From: Maratus speciosus
Taxonomy: Eukaryota; Arthropoda; Arachnida; Araneae; Salticidae
DNA length: 64,000 bases
NCBI GenBank assembly: GCA_963932465.1
Contig: OZ010786.1
Span: 532,087,073-532,151,072, forward strand
Direction: 5' to 3'
The notes below the pieces were generated by a model, which saw only the letters and a program-made list of their open reading frames with translations, ran no database searches and was not told the origin of the DNA. Every line of letters begins with the position of its first letter. Within the stretch, counting starts at the first letter, position 1. Positions 1 through 11,007 of this stretch are shown in pieces. Made by a program: the position numbers and the translations under genes.

Positions 1-100
1 TGCTAGGAATTAAAATCCCAATGAAAAAGATCCAAATGATGCAGCCTTTTACTTTTATAAAAACTGAAACTTTTAGACTTATTAATATTTTAGACTTATT

Positions 101-540
101 ATTTTGTAACTTATTTTTAAATTACACATTACTTATATTTTCCTTTTCTATATACCGGTGTATGTAAATTTAAACTAAAAAAAAAAAAAAAATCAAACAT
201 ATTCCATATTTTAAAAGTAAAAAAATTAATATGTATACGGAAAGTAAAATTAATAATTTTTGATTTATAGCTTTGCATCTGGAGGACAGAAGCTTAGGGG
301 ATTAGCCGCCCCCCCCCCTCTCCAAAATAATATCCTGGCATTTTCTAACTTATTTTTAAATTACACATTGCTTATATTTTCGTTTTCTATATACAGGTCT
401 ATATAAATTTAAACTAAAAAAAAAAAAAAAAAACATATCCCATATTTTAAAAGTAAAAAAATAATATTTATACGAAAAGTAAAATTAATAATTTTTGATT
501 TATAGCTTTCATCAGGAGGACAGAAGCTTGGGGGATTAGA
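101..540. repeat. 239-bp direct repeat, two units
   Basis: Two consecutive units share most of their length. Both run from ttatttttaaattacacatt through a conserved A-run to the shared tail aggacagaagctt; matching points at 108 and 347 give a period of 239 bp. The first unit also has a C-run (about 311-319). The units differ by scattered substitutions and A-run length, so this is an older tandem duplication. No protein is supported. Confidence 0.85.
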
Positions 541-1730
541 CGGATGGGATTCAACCCGCGATACTTATTATTAATCAATATACATATAGAAAAATGGAGA
601 GGGAGAAATGGGGTGTGTAAACGATGAAAATACAATTTCAAAGTGTTATTAAAAAATAGCATTATTTCAAAAGTTGCAGCAGACTGTTTTAATTACCCAC
701 TTTTATTGCATATTTATAAAGTTTTCCTTTTATTAAGAAATATTAATTTTGTTATAGTATATTAGCCGGAAAACCTGGTTTACCCAGAAATATTGTAAAA
801 GCTAATTGTGTGTTTATTAGAACATAAACTAGCCAAACTTTGCTTATCTAAACGCTTCCATATTGTCAATTATTTTTTTTATCAGTTTTTCAAATTTTAA
901 GTGATAAACACAATTTTTACCCCCGTCCTAGGATGGGTATTTACACTAGTATATTAGATAGTCAATCTATGTTGAATTTTATTAATAAACGCTTATGAAA
1001 ATTAGTCTGTAATCTACCCTGTATATCGTTCTTTTAGTATTTAAGTTCCAAAATTAGGAAAATATGCGATAAAACCAAAGGGATACAATAAAACGGTGCT
1101 GTAAAAAAAAAATTTTCACCTTGACAAATATAAAAGTTAAAATCATATATTAAAAATCTTAAAAGGTTATAAAATATTAAAAACACATGTAAAGATGATA
1201 AGTGTGGCATATGTTATCTGCAACATATCAAGTTCACCCCCCGTTTTTCAAAATCTACTTTAAACAAGTAAATTCACTATAGAAATTCCTTATTTTCCTA
1301 AAAACAATTCATTGCTCTACATTCATTTATTTATTTTTTTTTCCTTTTAAAAGGATCTTTACTCAACACATATAAAGATTTATAGTTTCATATTTTTTTA
1401 TAGTTATTGAAAATGCTCATTCTCGCATATTTATTTATATTTTACCATTCCTAACGGTTATTATTTAAAAACAATCACGATCATATTTAACTCCGTACAG
1501 CTGCACTTTCCGTTAATCGTTCATTTTCTTTAACGCTATTTCATTTGCGCTATAAATAAACTACTCTCATTTCCTATTAGAATTTGACGGGTAAAAAATG
1601 AAATAAAGAAAAGATGTATTTATTGGAATTGCAGTTATAAATTATATCTTCAGTTATCATTATGCTTTCTACAGTTCACATACATTTATTAAAGATTACT
1701 CAATCACATATAACTGCAATCTGTTAATGT
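541..1730. other. Unassigned AT-rich DNA
   Basis: I see no coding signal, tRNA-like fold or clear terminal inverted repeat here. There is only low-complexity A/T sequence and short homopolymers. Confidence 0.5.
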
Positions 1731-1740
1731 AAACATAATC

Positions 1741-2330
1741 GAGACTTTTTGTCGCCCTGAGTCTTGAAGTATGTAGGGTTACTTCACATCCTGTGGGTGC
1801 GCCGAAAGGCTGAGCTGCCACGTTATTTGTCGGCTAATTCTGCAAACAATCCTTTGTCTCTATAATATCGGTATCAAAAACTTGATTGGTTGGCGATAAT
1901 ACAAGATGCCAAGGCATATGATCTGAGTACGCATCATCGAGGAGATCGCCCCCGACCGCCCTGACGAGGAGATCGCCCCCGCTGAACGGTCCGCAAAAAG
2001 GACCGCTGTTGTTTTTCCTTTTTTCCCGTTGTGACGTTGCGATGCAGTTTCTCATTAACGAATGTGCTTCTACACATAGAGATAAATATATTTAATCTCT
2101 GCTTTTACAGAGCTTCGTATTTGAGGCTCCCTTTTTGTGAGATGTCCTTCTGCACATTGAAAAATGAATAAAGACTAATTGAGCTTACATCTATATGTTG
2201 GAGTTTTTTTACAGCATTTCAGCGAACCTGTGAACCACCAGATGTCCGCCCTAACTTATCGAACCCGATCTCCACCACAATAGGTTTACATAATATGACC
2301 GGAGACCTTTCGAGAAGACACGTGCTCCTA
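1741..2330. other. GC-rich island with short direct repeat and hairpin
   Basis: This patch is markedly richer in G and C than its surroundings. A 16-bp motif, GAGGAGATCGCCCCCG, occurs twice (about 1940-1955 and 1966-1981). It is followed by a hairpin with stem CGGTCC/GGACCG around a short A-rich loop (about 1987-2005). A 73-codon minus-strand frame (1834-2055) crosses it, with a GGDLL motif repeated, but I recognise no family. The downstream part (about 2220-2330) is also atypical and may be an old interspersed repeat. Confidence 0.4.
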
Positions 2331-2339
2331 TGTTATTAT

Positions 2340-3400
2340 ATATATCCTATGTTACGATATCCATAATTTTATATGTTATATCCAATTATCTGCGTTGTGT
2401 TTGTGGAATTTCTTTTAATAAATAAAGCAACCATACATAAAATATTCATTCAGTGCTAATATTTATTTTTAAATACATAAAACGTATTCAAAAATCTTCT
2501 ATCTGTCATGTCTTATTGATATTTAATTAAATACCAAATTAGAGACATCGAAAAGCTAATACGCATGTCTGATTAATAAGGTAGGCAATCTTTTGTAAAA
2601 TAAACAATAACTTGGAGAAAAGATCTTCTGCAGAAAGGACTCAAGGAAATAGTTATTTCTTCTTACATGATTTTTGAATAGGAACTCATAAACTCCTGTA
2701 TAATCAGAATTGTTTGCCTAGTATCATACTCCAGGTGAATCAATTAGTTTTCGCTGCCTCAGCAAATTTTCTCTTAGGATATCAGATAACGATTCCGTAA
2801 TGATTTGTTTGTTGGATATATTTTCTTTCATAACATTCAAGTGTATAATTGTTTTTATTAAAAACAAGTGTATGAAATGTTTCAAGTCCTAAAGAATTAA
2901 TACTACTCATAGGAATATTTGTATATTTAGATAATTACATCTTACAGAATACATTTTTCTTGTATTCTTAAATAGCAAATTATAATAAAAAAAAAGAGTT
3001 GATTTCTTTTTATATAACCATAGTGTGATGTGCTGATATTAATTTGGCGCGCAAAATAATATAAATTCTATATTGATTTTATATATATATATATATATAT
3101 GCATGCATGATAATCGAAGCATTTTAATCAAGTGCATTTTAGAAATAGGGATGTATGAAATTACATGCAAATGAGTATAAGATATACACAGAATGCTGCA
3201 AATTTTATTATTTCATAACTCCTATATTATTATCCCAAATTTTAAATTCTTCCAAGTAATAGAATTGTATGCATTATGAAACATAAAGAAAATAATTTAC
3301 TTTAGAAGTTTTTTCTATATCTACCGGGTAATCATAAATCAACTGAAATAGAAATAATTACATACACTTATGTCACTACAATATGATATGCTATGGATGT
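2340..3400. other. Unassigned AT-rich DNA with TA microsatellite
   Basis: No gene or mobile element is recognised. A TA dinucleotide run lies near 3080-3100, followed by gcatgcatg. Confidence 0.5.
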
Positions 3401-3405
3401 ATATA

Positions 3406-3962
3406 CAGGGTGATTAAAAAAAGTTTACAAAATGCCATGGCAAATCAGAAAAATCACATAGGAGCATAGGGTGGCAAACTATTTATTTGGTCATAAATAC
3501 AGGTTGTTTCTTCCTAACTCAATTTTGGTTCACGGTAATAACTTTCAGAAAATTGAAGTATATCATAGTAAAATATTTAACAGACATTCTCACATTTCTT
3601 GTAAACGTGATAACACTCAACAAAAGTGGTACAAGTTTGCATTATAAGCGCCAGCAGCATGCACTTGATGCCCCACATTTTGGACTGTGATTATCAATTC
3701 ATACGGTGTCATCGATTGCTTGAGCAACATGTTTCTCCAGATTGTTTCGTGATGTTATCACATTTCACACAAAACAAGGTATATATCGTTGCATTTTCAA
3801 TGCAATGTTGTTAATATTTTTCTCGAAGTTACTACCGTCAACCTGATTTCAGTTAGGATGACGCACACTGTATTTGCGACAAAATAAGTGTTTTGCAACC
3901 CTATGTTCCTATGTGATGTTTCCTCCTAGCCGTTGTAAACGAATGTTTTTTAAATCTCCCCG
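3406..3962. mobile_element. TA-flanked MITE, 557 bp
   Basis: The left end starts cagggtgatt directly after a TA. The right end finishes ctccccg directly before a TA. When the right end is reverse-complemented, about 75 bp of each end align, including the shared segment cacataggarcatagggt. No transposase is encoded, and the two 62-67-codon frames inside are not convincing. TA duplications with these ends suggest a non-autonomous Tc1/mariner-type element (inference). Confidence 0.8.
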
Positions 3963-4660
3963 TATATATATTCATTAATATAATATGTATATTAGGGTGG
4001 TCACAAGAAATCAATTTTCTTTTTCGGTAGACCCCCCTCCCCCCACCAAAAAAAAAAAAAAGTTGCCAATAGACTAGAAAATGAGATTGGCAAAGTTTCA
4101 GCTCATTTGGATAATATTAACCCGTGCCTCATTGAGGTTTAGGTTTGAAAAAAACGTGACTTTTCGCAAAAAATGCTGTTTTTTTCTTCATGAAATAAAT
4201 ACAATTGAACCTAGATACATAATTCAGATATCATTTTATAAAAAAAATAAAATAAAAAAAAATAAAAAAAAGTTTTGCTTTGAAGAACCACACACCATTT
4301 TTTTCAAAAAATGTATAGATTTAAAAATATGTGCATTTTTCAGGACCAGACTTCACTTGAATCCTAAAAATTTAATTTTTATGAAAATGTGAAAAAAAAC
4401 GTAACATTCTATTTCATCTTCTTTTCACCTTTTGTTTTTCTTTTTTTTTCATTTTGTACATAATAAAGGGGTTAATTAAAAAAAAAATCCAAAGAAAATG
4501 AAAAAAATCGTATTTTAAACTGAAAGAATTAAAAAAAAAGCGGCAAATAATGTATAAAAATGAGAACAAATAATGCTCAAATGCATTTTATTATTAAAGT
4601 TGTGTTACAAGAAAACAAGCATAATAAAGAAAAGAAATTATTATCCCTTACAATTGTTAA

Positions 4661-4867
4661 CCCTTTCCAGTGCAGAAAAATTCTGCCGTAAAATAATGAA
4701 ATGATTGACTACACCGAAACTTACAAACGACTTCTTAGAAATTAAAACACATTACTTTAAACGTTCATTGTAAAAGAACATTTTTTATTAAAATATTCTT
4801 GGTGCCGTTTGTAAGTTTGGAATTAAAATTAGGTATTCCCGACATGGGACCACTGCGCCGGAAAGAA
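4661..4867. mobile_element. TTAA-flanked MITE, 207 bp
   Basis: TTAA occurs at 4657-4660 and 4868-4871, immediately outside imperfect inverted ends (ccctttccagtgcag against ttctttccggcgcag). The interior matches the element at 54451-54662 in the opposite orientation, including cctaattttaattcc and aaacggcacca. TTAA duplication is the piggyBac hallmark, so a piggyBac-type MITE is inferred. It sits inside the outer nested element and carries no protein. Confidence 0.8.
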
Positions 4868-5754
4868 TTAAGGTGGTAATGGTTTAAATAAGGTGGCTTT
4901 TGAAGAATCTTGAAAAGTTTTTCTACATTCAGATACAACTTTTAGCATATACTGTTTTTATTTTTCGTATTTTCTTAAACAGGAACTGAAATCTCTGTTT
5001 AATTTTCTTCCCCTTTCGCTGTGTCATTGACAACTTTAAAACCATTCACTCTTTTCTTGCTTTCAAATAAGGTTTATTTTCACACCGTACATTGGGATTA
5101 GTATTTAAAAAATGCTTATTAATATAAAATCTCTTTAAAAATGTACAGTTTGAGATGAAACTAAAACATTGACTTTTTTGTTCAATAAATAATCCACTTT
5201 GTTGAAACCTTTCGTTGCTCTTAAAATCCTATCATCATCATCATCATTTCTGCTTCAAATTACATTTTACAGCCATGCGTATGTTGACGTTTTTTTCCAA
5301 AGTATCATCTAAAAATGAAAATGCAACTTGATCCGAGTTAAGATACCAAAGGCGGTTTATCATTTTAACGAGTGCTTTGCCTGCAACCTATTTATAAATT
5401 TTTCTGTAGTGAACAAGTCATTTTATTATTTGCAGGTCTTGGATTGGGGTCCAAAGTGGGAGTGGGAGTATTGAAGCATGCTTTTACATAAATATTGATT
5501 AGAAATAAGCAAAGGTCTCTAATACCTTCTTTTTTTATATTTGTTATTGAGAGATTATCTATGACAATATATTTTGAGAGAATAAATGGCCTGTGTCATC
5601 CATCGGACATGATGGAGCACCAAGTGCTCTAAAAAAATGTCTTTTGCAGGAAGGAGTTCTATAAAAATTGAACAAAGTTGGATAAACTCTTTATAATCAT
5701 CCCTGAGCTGTTAAATTTTAATAGGTCCTGTAAGAAAACTTGAAATTTCTTCTG

Positions 5755-6053
5755 AATTAACTATTTATATTTTGTATTTCATCTTCAATAGCATTTTTAT
5801 ACTTACTGTGGTTTAATTTAGACCACCCAATCAAAATTGTTTTTTAAATATCTGGATGAAGGGCGGTGATTGTGCCCACTTTACAATCAAAAACAGCATT
5901 TTGGATAATTTCTAAATTATGGTGGCGACATGGTTATTCAGAAGACTTTTCCTTTAACAATTGTTACAGAAAAATGCAGGTTCTGCTGAGGCGAGCGGTG
6001 TTTATTGCAGTTGTATCAAAACATATTGCCTGGATTTTACCAACTTCCTCCGA
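5755..6053 (-). pseudogene. Outer-element transposase, C-terminal half (broken)
   Basis: Reading the minus strand from 6053 downward gives EESEEVGKIQAICFDTTAIN, then NTARLSRTCIFL, a stop, a frame with PCRHHNLEII, and GWSKLNHSKYKNAIEDE. The ICFDTTA.NT and CRHH..EI motifs match, from recollection, an uncharacterised DDE-like transposase family that is abundant in arthropod genomes, where CFDTTASNTG and ACRHH are conserved. The first Asp of ICFDTTA is kept. At least two in-frame stops are visible before the TAG near 5755, so it cannot encode a working enzyme. The N-terminal half continues at 9918-10290, on the far side of the inner insertion, and the two halves share the duplicated target as codons. 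Confidence 0.8.
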
Positions 6054-6196
6054 CTCTTCAATAGGGTGGAACGAAAAAAATAAATTTTTAGTTTCTATAT
6101 GTAATAGAAATAAAAAGTTGTCTAATGCCTTTGTTAAGACAGTGTTAAAATATTTTAACAAACATAATATATTTAGAGGCAAAAGACTTGAATATA

Positions 6197-7317
6197 CTGT
6201 CGGACCTCTATTTAACGAACCTCTATTTTGCGAATTTCTCTATTTTGCGAACTTTTCCTTGGAACCAAGGACATTTTGCGAATTTCTTCGTAAAATAACC
6301 TCCAAATAGCGAAGTGCATTCTCTATTTAACGAAGTTTTTCTTGTGATCTAAATTTTTTTCTCCCCATTTCTCAATATATTTCTGGACATTCCAAACTTA
6401 TTCTTTGTTTAAACACATTTTACTATGTTCAATGGTCTTGAACTGGTTTTACCAGGCACCTTCTTTGTCAGCAGTGAGAATTCGATAAGTACGGAAGACG
6501 AAGACGATAATCCCATTAACTTAAAAAAATGTGGATACAGATGAGAAAAAAAGAAGAAATTAACCATGATGTGCTGATTGATGATTGTATTTCACTTAAT
6601 TCTGAAATTGAGACCTCGGAAACACTACCCGAATTTGATATTTTCGACAGTGTGAAAAATAAAAACAATACAACAATGAATTGCAATGAAGACGAATATG
6701 ATGATGATGGAAATGAACATGATGCGGGAATTAAAAAAACTTCAAATGATGAAATGCTAAAATTATTTGAAAGAATCCGACGCGGATTATAGTTAGAAGA
6801 AAATACGCATGAAGGGGTTTTTGGTGCATTGCAAAGATGCGAGACGTATTATGGAAAAGAAAAAAAAAACCTCAGGCAAAATTAAGAGTTTTTCAGAAAT
6901 TAAATATAAGGACGCTTATGTTAGTGTATGGTTAAAAGTATTTGTTATAATAATAAACAATACGATAATGTCATTAAAATTCGTTAATTTTAATGTAAAA
7001 CTATTTACTTTAAACAGAAAATACAGTGTATTCCTGGACAATGTTTTGCTTTCTTTGCAGATTTCAAAGATTTAAACACATAGAAAAAAATGAATCGATA
7101 AGGGATATTGGTGGGTAAAATAAATAAAACAAATCGATATAACTTATAAAAAAAATGTGATTAATTAATTTTAGTAAAAATATTCAGTGTTTATGGATTT
7201 AAAATCTATTTTATATAGTTTAAAGTATTTTAAAAGGTGAATCTCTATTTAACGAATTTTCCATATAACGAACTTTTTTCCGGGATTTAACGACTTCGTT
7301 AAATAGAGGTTCGACTG
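6197..7317 (+). mobile_element. Pogo/Tigger-like element, 1121 bp
   Basis: TA dinucleotides flank inverted ends. The right end read inward is cagtcgaacctctatttaac; the left starts ctgtcggacctctatttaac, two substitutions different. Further copies of the motif ctctatttaacga occur just inside both ends. The CAGTCGAACCTC-type terminus and TA duplication match pogo/Tigger elements. Only the C-terminal part of a transposase is readable, so most of the original coding region is deleted. It lies wholly inside the inner nested transposon. Confidence 0.88.
6478..6890 (+). pseudogene. Pogo/Tigger-like transposase, C-terminal remnant
   Basis: The frame from about 6485 reads NSISTEDEDDNPINLKKCGY, continues through an acidic stretch (NEDEYDDDGNEHDAG) to DEMLKLFERIRRG, then a stop, and resumes with LEENTHEGVFGALQRCETYY. 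An acidic linker followed by a helical tail of this type ends many pogo/Tigger (CENP-B-like) transposases. The DNA-binding and DDE catalytic regions are absent. It is a deletion derivative with at least one stop; identification rests on the tail plus the flanking TIRs. Confidence 0.65.
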
Positions 7318-7869
7318 TATGTATTTTTAAGTAAATTTTACGAATTTTGATAAATTTGGTTTAGTAAAAAAAAAAAATATTTTAAATACCAAATGCCTGT
7401 TTTCAATTTTTAAATAATACACATAAACTACTTTACAGTAGATATTTACAGTTTTATGCTACATACCTTTAATATTTATGCTACTAAATCTTGCATCTTT
7501 TAATTTCAATTTTTTTAGATTTTAACAGTATTTCGTAATAACATTTCGATTAACCTTACTTTTAACTTAAAAACGCGGCAAAACATTTTTTAGTTCTGAA
7601 AATTAATAGTCAAATGGAAAACAGTACTTGTATTGAAGTGACCTTGATTCAGACGGAATAGCCTGGTATAGGGTAGCTGAAGAGGAAGTGAAGCATGTAA
7701 CTGTAGCAATGGTCTGGTTACATGTTTCTGTCGTCAGTCAGTGCAGGCAAACGAATTGTTTGAGTAACAAATGTTTCTATGCTGTTCTTTACTGGATTTT
7801 GTTTTGTTTATGAATATGTCATTTTGAATATTTGTATAATAATTTATTAGTTAATACATTATCTTTAGA

Positions 7870-9145
7870 GTGATGGCAGTGTCAAGACCAGTTCAGACCA
7901 GACAAAAGTTAGAATGCCCAATTTTTGGGTACCATAAACAATTAAGTGATATTAGATTTTCAACTTCTTATGACAGTATGAAATATTATTTTTATATTCG
8001 ACATGAGCTGAAACCAGAGAAAACATCAAAAGAACGAACGGTGAGTGAAATACTTGATATACTTATTAAGAAAGTAGAATCTATTTGGACGTCAGCATAT
8101 ATTCCTGTAGTACCTAGCATTCACATGTTAGAAATGGGAAAACCTATCACGATAAATACAGAAGTATTTTAAGATCAAAAGGTAGAAAATGTACAGAAAA
8201 ATATGACTTGATTGCAGTAAAACTTTTAAATGATAGCAAACGTCTTTTTTATGTAGCAACCTGTAAGTGCAAATACTTTTCTGTCTGTAAGTGCAAAAAA
8301 AGTAAAAATGTACCTAAACTTCAGGAAGATTTTTTACTTGACTGAAGAACAGTGAAAAAATTTGCATAAGTGGAGTCTATAAAATTATTTCCAAGATTTT
8401 AACATAAAGAGAAGAGAGTGCAGCTACAGGTAATACATCAACAATTAAAGTATATCTACAATCGGAAATTAGTAGTTAAGGCTACAAAAAAACTGAAAAT
8501 GATGCCATTCAATCAGATCCTGAGCAAACATTTAAAGAAACCTTAATATACAATCCCAAAAATGCCTCTACTTCTTTTTGTATTCAACTACAAGCGAGCA
8601 AATGCGAGTAGCACTTCCTTCAGTAACAAGTGCTTGTGCCCGAACTGGGGTTTCAGACAGAGTTGCTGCGACTATAGTAAGTGCTGTTCATAAAGATGTT
8701 GGAATGATTACAGAGGAGAACAACAATAAGGTATGAAAATTCGAAGACAGAGAGCCAGGAATCGAACAAAAGAGATAATAAGAAGCCTTAACCAAGTTGG
8801 AGATAATATAGGTTTGTTTTTCGATGGAAGAAGAGATAAAACAATTGTGCAAGATAAAAAAGTAAACAAATTTCACAAAAAGACGGTCATCGAAGAACAG
8901 CTATTGGGTGTGATGGGACAGCCACAAACGCTGGAATTAATAACGGTGTGATTACTTTAACAGAAAAAGATCTATATAAGCCACTGCAGTGGCTTATTTG
9001 TCTGTTACACTTTAAGGAATTGCCTTTGCGCCACCTGTTTCGTGAATTAGATGGAAAACAAAGGGTCCTAAGGAATTTGGCGGGGTTTTCGGCAAACAAT
9101 TGAAAATTGTAACGAACTTCCAGTGGTTAAGTTCTTGCCACTAAA
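7870..9145 (+). pseudogene. Inner-element transposase (broken, 3' end lost)
   Basis: The ATG at 7870 or 7873 opens a frame reading MAVSRPVQTRQKLECPIFGY, with YYFYIRHELK and later VESIWTSAYIPVVPS. It is followed by frameshifts and stops (first near 8170). Other readable blocks are MRVALPSVTSACARTGVSDR (from 8602), GLFFDGRRDKTI (about 8810) and, after a frame change, LYKPLQWLICLLHFKELPLR then HLFRELDGK, ending at LPVVKFLPLKF near 9140. The FFDGR.D and PLQW..CLLH.NELP.RHLF blocks are signatures I recall from the same uncharacterised arthropod transposase family as the outer element. The 3' part is replaced by a satellite-like unit. The CRHH block and beyond are missing. Confidence 0.8.
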
Positions 9146-9147
9146 AT

Positions 9148-9325
9148 TTCAAAAATTCCAAAGGCCGCCATTTGTAAGCAAGATGGTGGGTGAAACTGAC
9201 CAACGAACTTCGTCTAGACGTTAGTATGTACTACGCATATGGGAAATTTCATCCAAATCCGTTCAGAAATTCGACAGTTACAGCATGACAAAATTCGGAT
9301 ATAAATATATATATAGTATATATAT
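9148..9325 (+). repeat. Diverged single unit of the 326-bp repeat family
   Basis: It contains ggccgccatttgtaagcaag, then atggtggg, ccaacgaacttcgtctagac, gttagtatgtacta and catccaaatc, in the same order as the units at 31.9-34.0 kb and 51.7-53.8 kb. It ends in a TA microsatellite, as the last unit of those arrays does. It directly abuts the truncated transposase frame. Confidence 0.75.
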
Positions 9326-9917
9326 AATTTTATTAATATTATTAATATTTATTGTTAATTTATTAAAATTAAAACATTGAATATGGTTAAATAAAATAAA
9401 TGATTGTTTTTTATATTTTATTATTCTTTTCAATTAAGTGGATTATTATCTTTGTCAAAATACTTTTGAGCGCTATTGTATTATTTAAAAAACTGTGTTT
9501 GAACAAGTATTTGTAAGCAAAAAAGTAATTACAACAGTTAAATTCAAACTCATATTACATATTGATTTTTTTGAAAAAAAGCTCATTTATTGCACTTTTT
9601 CAGAAAATTAATGCATAAATTTACATCAATTAAACTTAATATTATTGTTGTTATAGTAAAGAAACATCTATAGATTGCTGTTAAAAACTATATTTGATTT
9701 TAAAAATTTGAAAATAAAACAGTGAAAATAATTATAATTTTAATGACTTTTTGTAAAAAAATCCTTATTTTTAAGGCTCTTGCGGCACCTCAAGATGTAA
9801 ATTTCGAAAGAAAAAACTTCGTAGTTTTATTGTTAACATACAAAGACAACTTTTAATTGCTATTAGAAAATTATTTGCTGAAAAAAATATTTTGCCCTAT
9901 GCTTTCGTTCCACCCTA

Positions 9918-10290
9918 CTCTTCAACTGCTGAAAATACAACTTTTTCCTGAATTATTCCGATACTATTTTCAAGTTGTGGAACTTGTAGTAACTGTTTTT
10001 CATTCCCACAACTAATTAAAACTTCCATCCACTCTACATATTCTTTATTCAAAAAATGGTGAAGCAGTTTTCCATCCCAGTGAACAACAGTTCTCTCTAA
10101 ACCGGAATTTTAAAATCTGTTTTTGATGAGCTCAGTTCTTTGTTTACGAAATAGTCATTTGCGGAGTTGATTGCACTTCTACTTAAAATTAAAGTCTGTG
10201 GTTAACTGATGGATGTACTCTAAATCTAGCAGCTTTCTGGCATTCAGTTTCATTTTGCGAATATTATAAAATAAAATACATAAAACTTGA
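9918..10290 (-). pseudogene. Outer-element transposase, N-terminal part (broken)
   Basis: Minus-strand reading gives LPSNRQVLCILFYNIRKMKL (about 10290 down), stops and frame changes, then ERTVVHWDGKLLHHFL, NKEYVEWMEVLISCGNEKQL, LQVPQLENSIGIIQEKVVFS and AVEE. This ends exactly at the 8-bp target duplication of the inner element. VHWDGK and LL.VP.L.......Q...V precede the FDTTA block in the family as I recall it, so this is the upstream half of the same gene whose C-terminal half is at 5755-6053. The last stretch of about 60 codons is open; upstream is decayed. Confidence 0.8.
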
Positions 10291-11007
10291 CGATTACTTG
10301 GTAGCTTACTGTCGATGATTTGATGAGATGAGTGGCCAATTTAAAAAAAATCTTACATTTCTGCCATCATATCAAAAGGGGGAGGGGGATTTACGGAATG
10401 TTTCATCAATTCTAAAAATAGATACGATAACAGGTAATAAAAAGAGAAATTCAGAGGTTCAACTGCAATACAAATCGAGAAGCTATTTCTTACTAGACAC
10501 AGAACTAGATAACTAATAATCAAATATAATTTGTGAAATATTTTTAAAGTTACAAAAATTGTTCACTTATTTTTGCCTATTAATGAAAATAATACAAATA
10601 AAATATCAAAAGTAATAAAATAATTAATTTGTCATTTTTCACTTGTGTTTCAAAAATGCAGAGTTTGAGGGTATGGTTCACGAGCTGACATGAAAAATAC
10701 TAAATGTTCATTAAATATATGTTTTGATGAGAGTAAAAGTTGAAGGCAACAACAGTTTCTACGAAGTAAAACGAGAATCAGGTTTATAGACAGTTTTCAC
10801 ATGCACAAAGAAAAATGACAATTTTTTGCCAAAAATTGCAAATTTTCAAGAATCCAATCTCGATGAGGCACGGGTTAATGTTATTCATTTGAGCTAAAAC
10901 TTTGCCAATCTGATTTTCTAACTAATTGGCCACTTTTAGAAGGGTCCCCCCGAAGATAACGTTAAAAAGTTTTTCCCCATGTTCCTTGTGACCACCCTAA
11001 TGTATAT

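Larger units (their letters stand above)
6062..9917 (+). mobile_element. Inner nested DNA transposon (TIR TAGGGTGGAACGA, 8-bp TSD)
   Basis: Both ends begin TAGGGTGGAACGA (inverted) and remain alignable for about 85 bp, including aaaagttgtct. The exact 8-bp duplication CTCTTCAA is present at 6054-6061 and 9918-9925. The insertion splits the outer element's minus-strand transposase in mid-codon sequence. The 3856-bp element contains its own plus-strand transposase remnant, a pogo-like insertion near its left end and a satellite-like unit inside the coding region. Shared TIR start (TAGGGTGG), TSD length and protein motifs suggest it is a relative of the element it entered. Confidence 0.93.
3993..10999 (-). 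mobile_element. Outer nested DNA transposon (TIR TAGGGTGGTCACAAG, 8-bp TSD)
   Basis: Terminal inverted repeats of about 145-150 bp begin TAGGGTGGTCACAAG on each side; an inner stretch ending acccgtgcctcat is also shared. An exact 8-bp target-site duplication, ATGTATAT, lies at 3985-3992 and 11000-11007. The element spans 7007 bp, but 3864 bp of that is a later insertion plus its duplicated target, so the original was about 3.1 kb. Its transposase remnant is on the minus strand, split by the insertion. An 8-bp duplication is typical of hAT and some other superfamilies; I do not assign one. Confidence 0.93.

Noticed and set aside
4081..4392. 103-codon plus-strand frame
   Set aside because: Begins in the terminal inverted repeat of the outer transposon and is Lys/Phe-rich low-complexity sequence; the element's real coding strand is minus.
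7870..9145. Host gene with introns instead of a transposase
   Set aside because: Exact 8-bp duplication and TIRs surround it, and frame breaks lack splice consensus sites.
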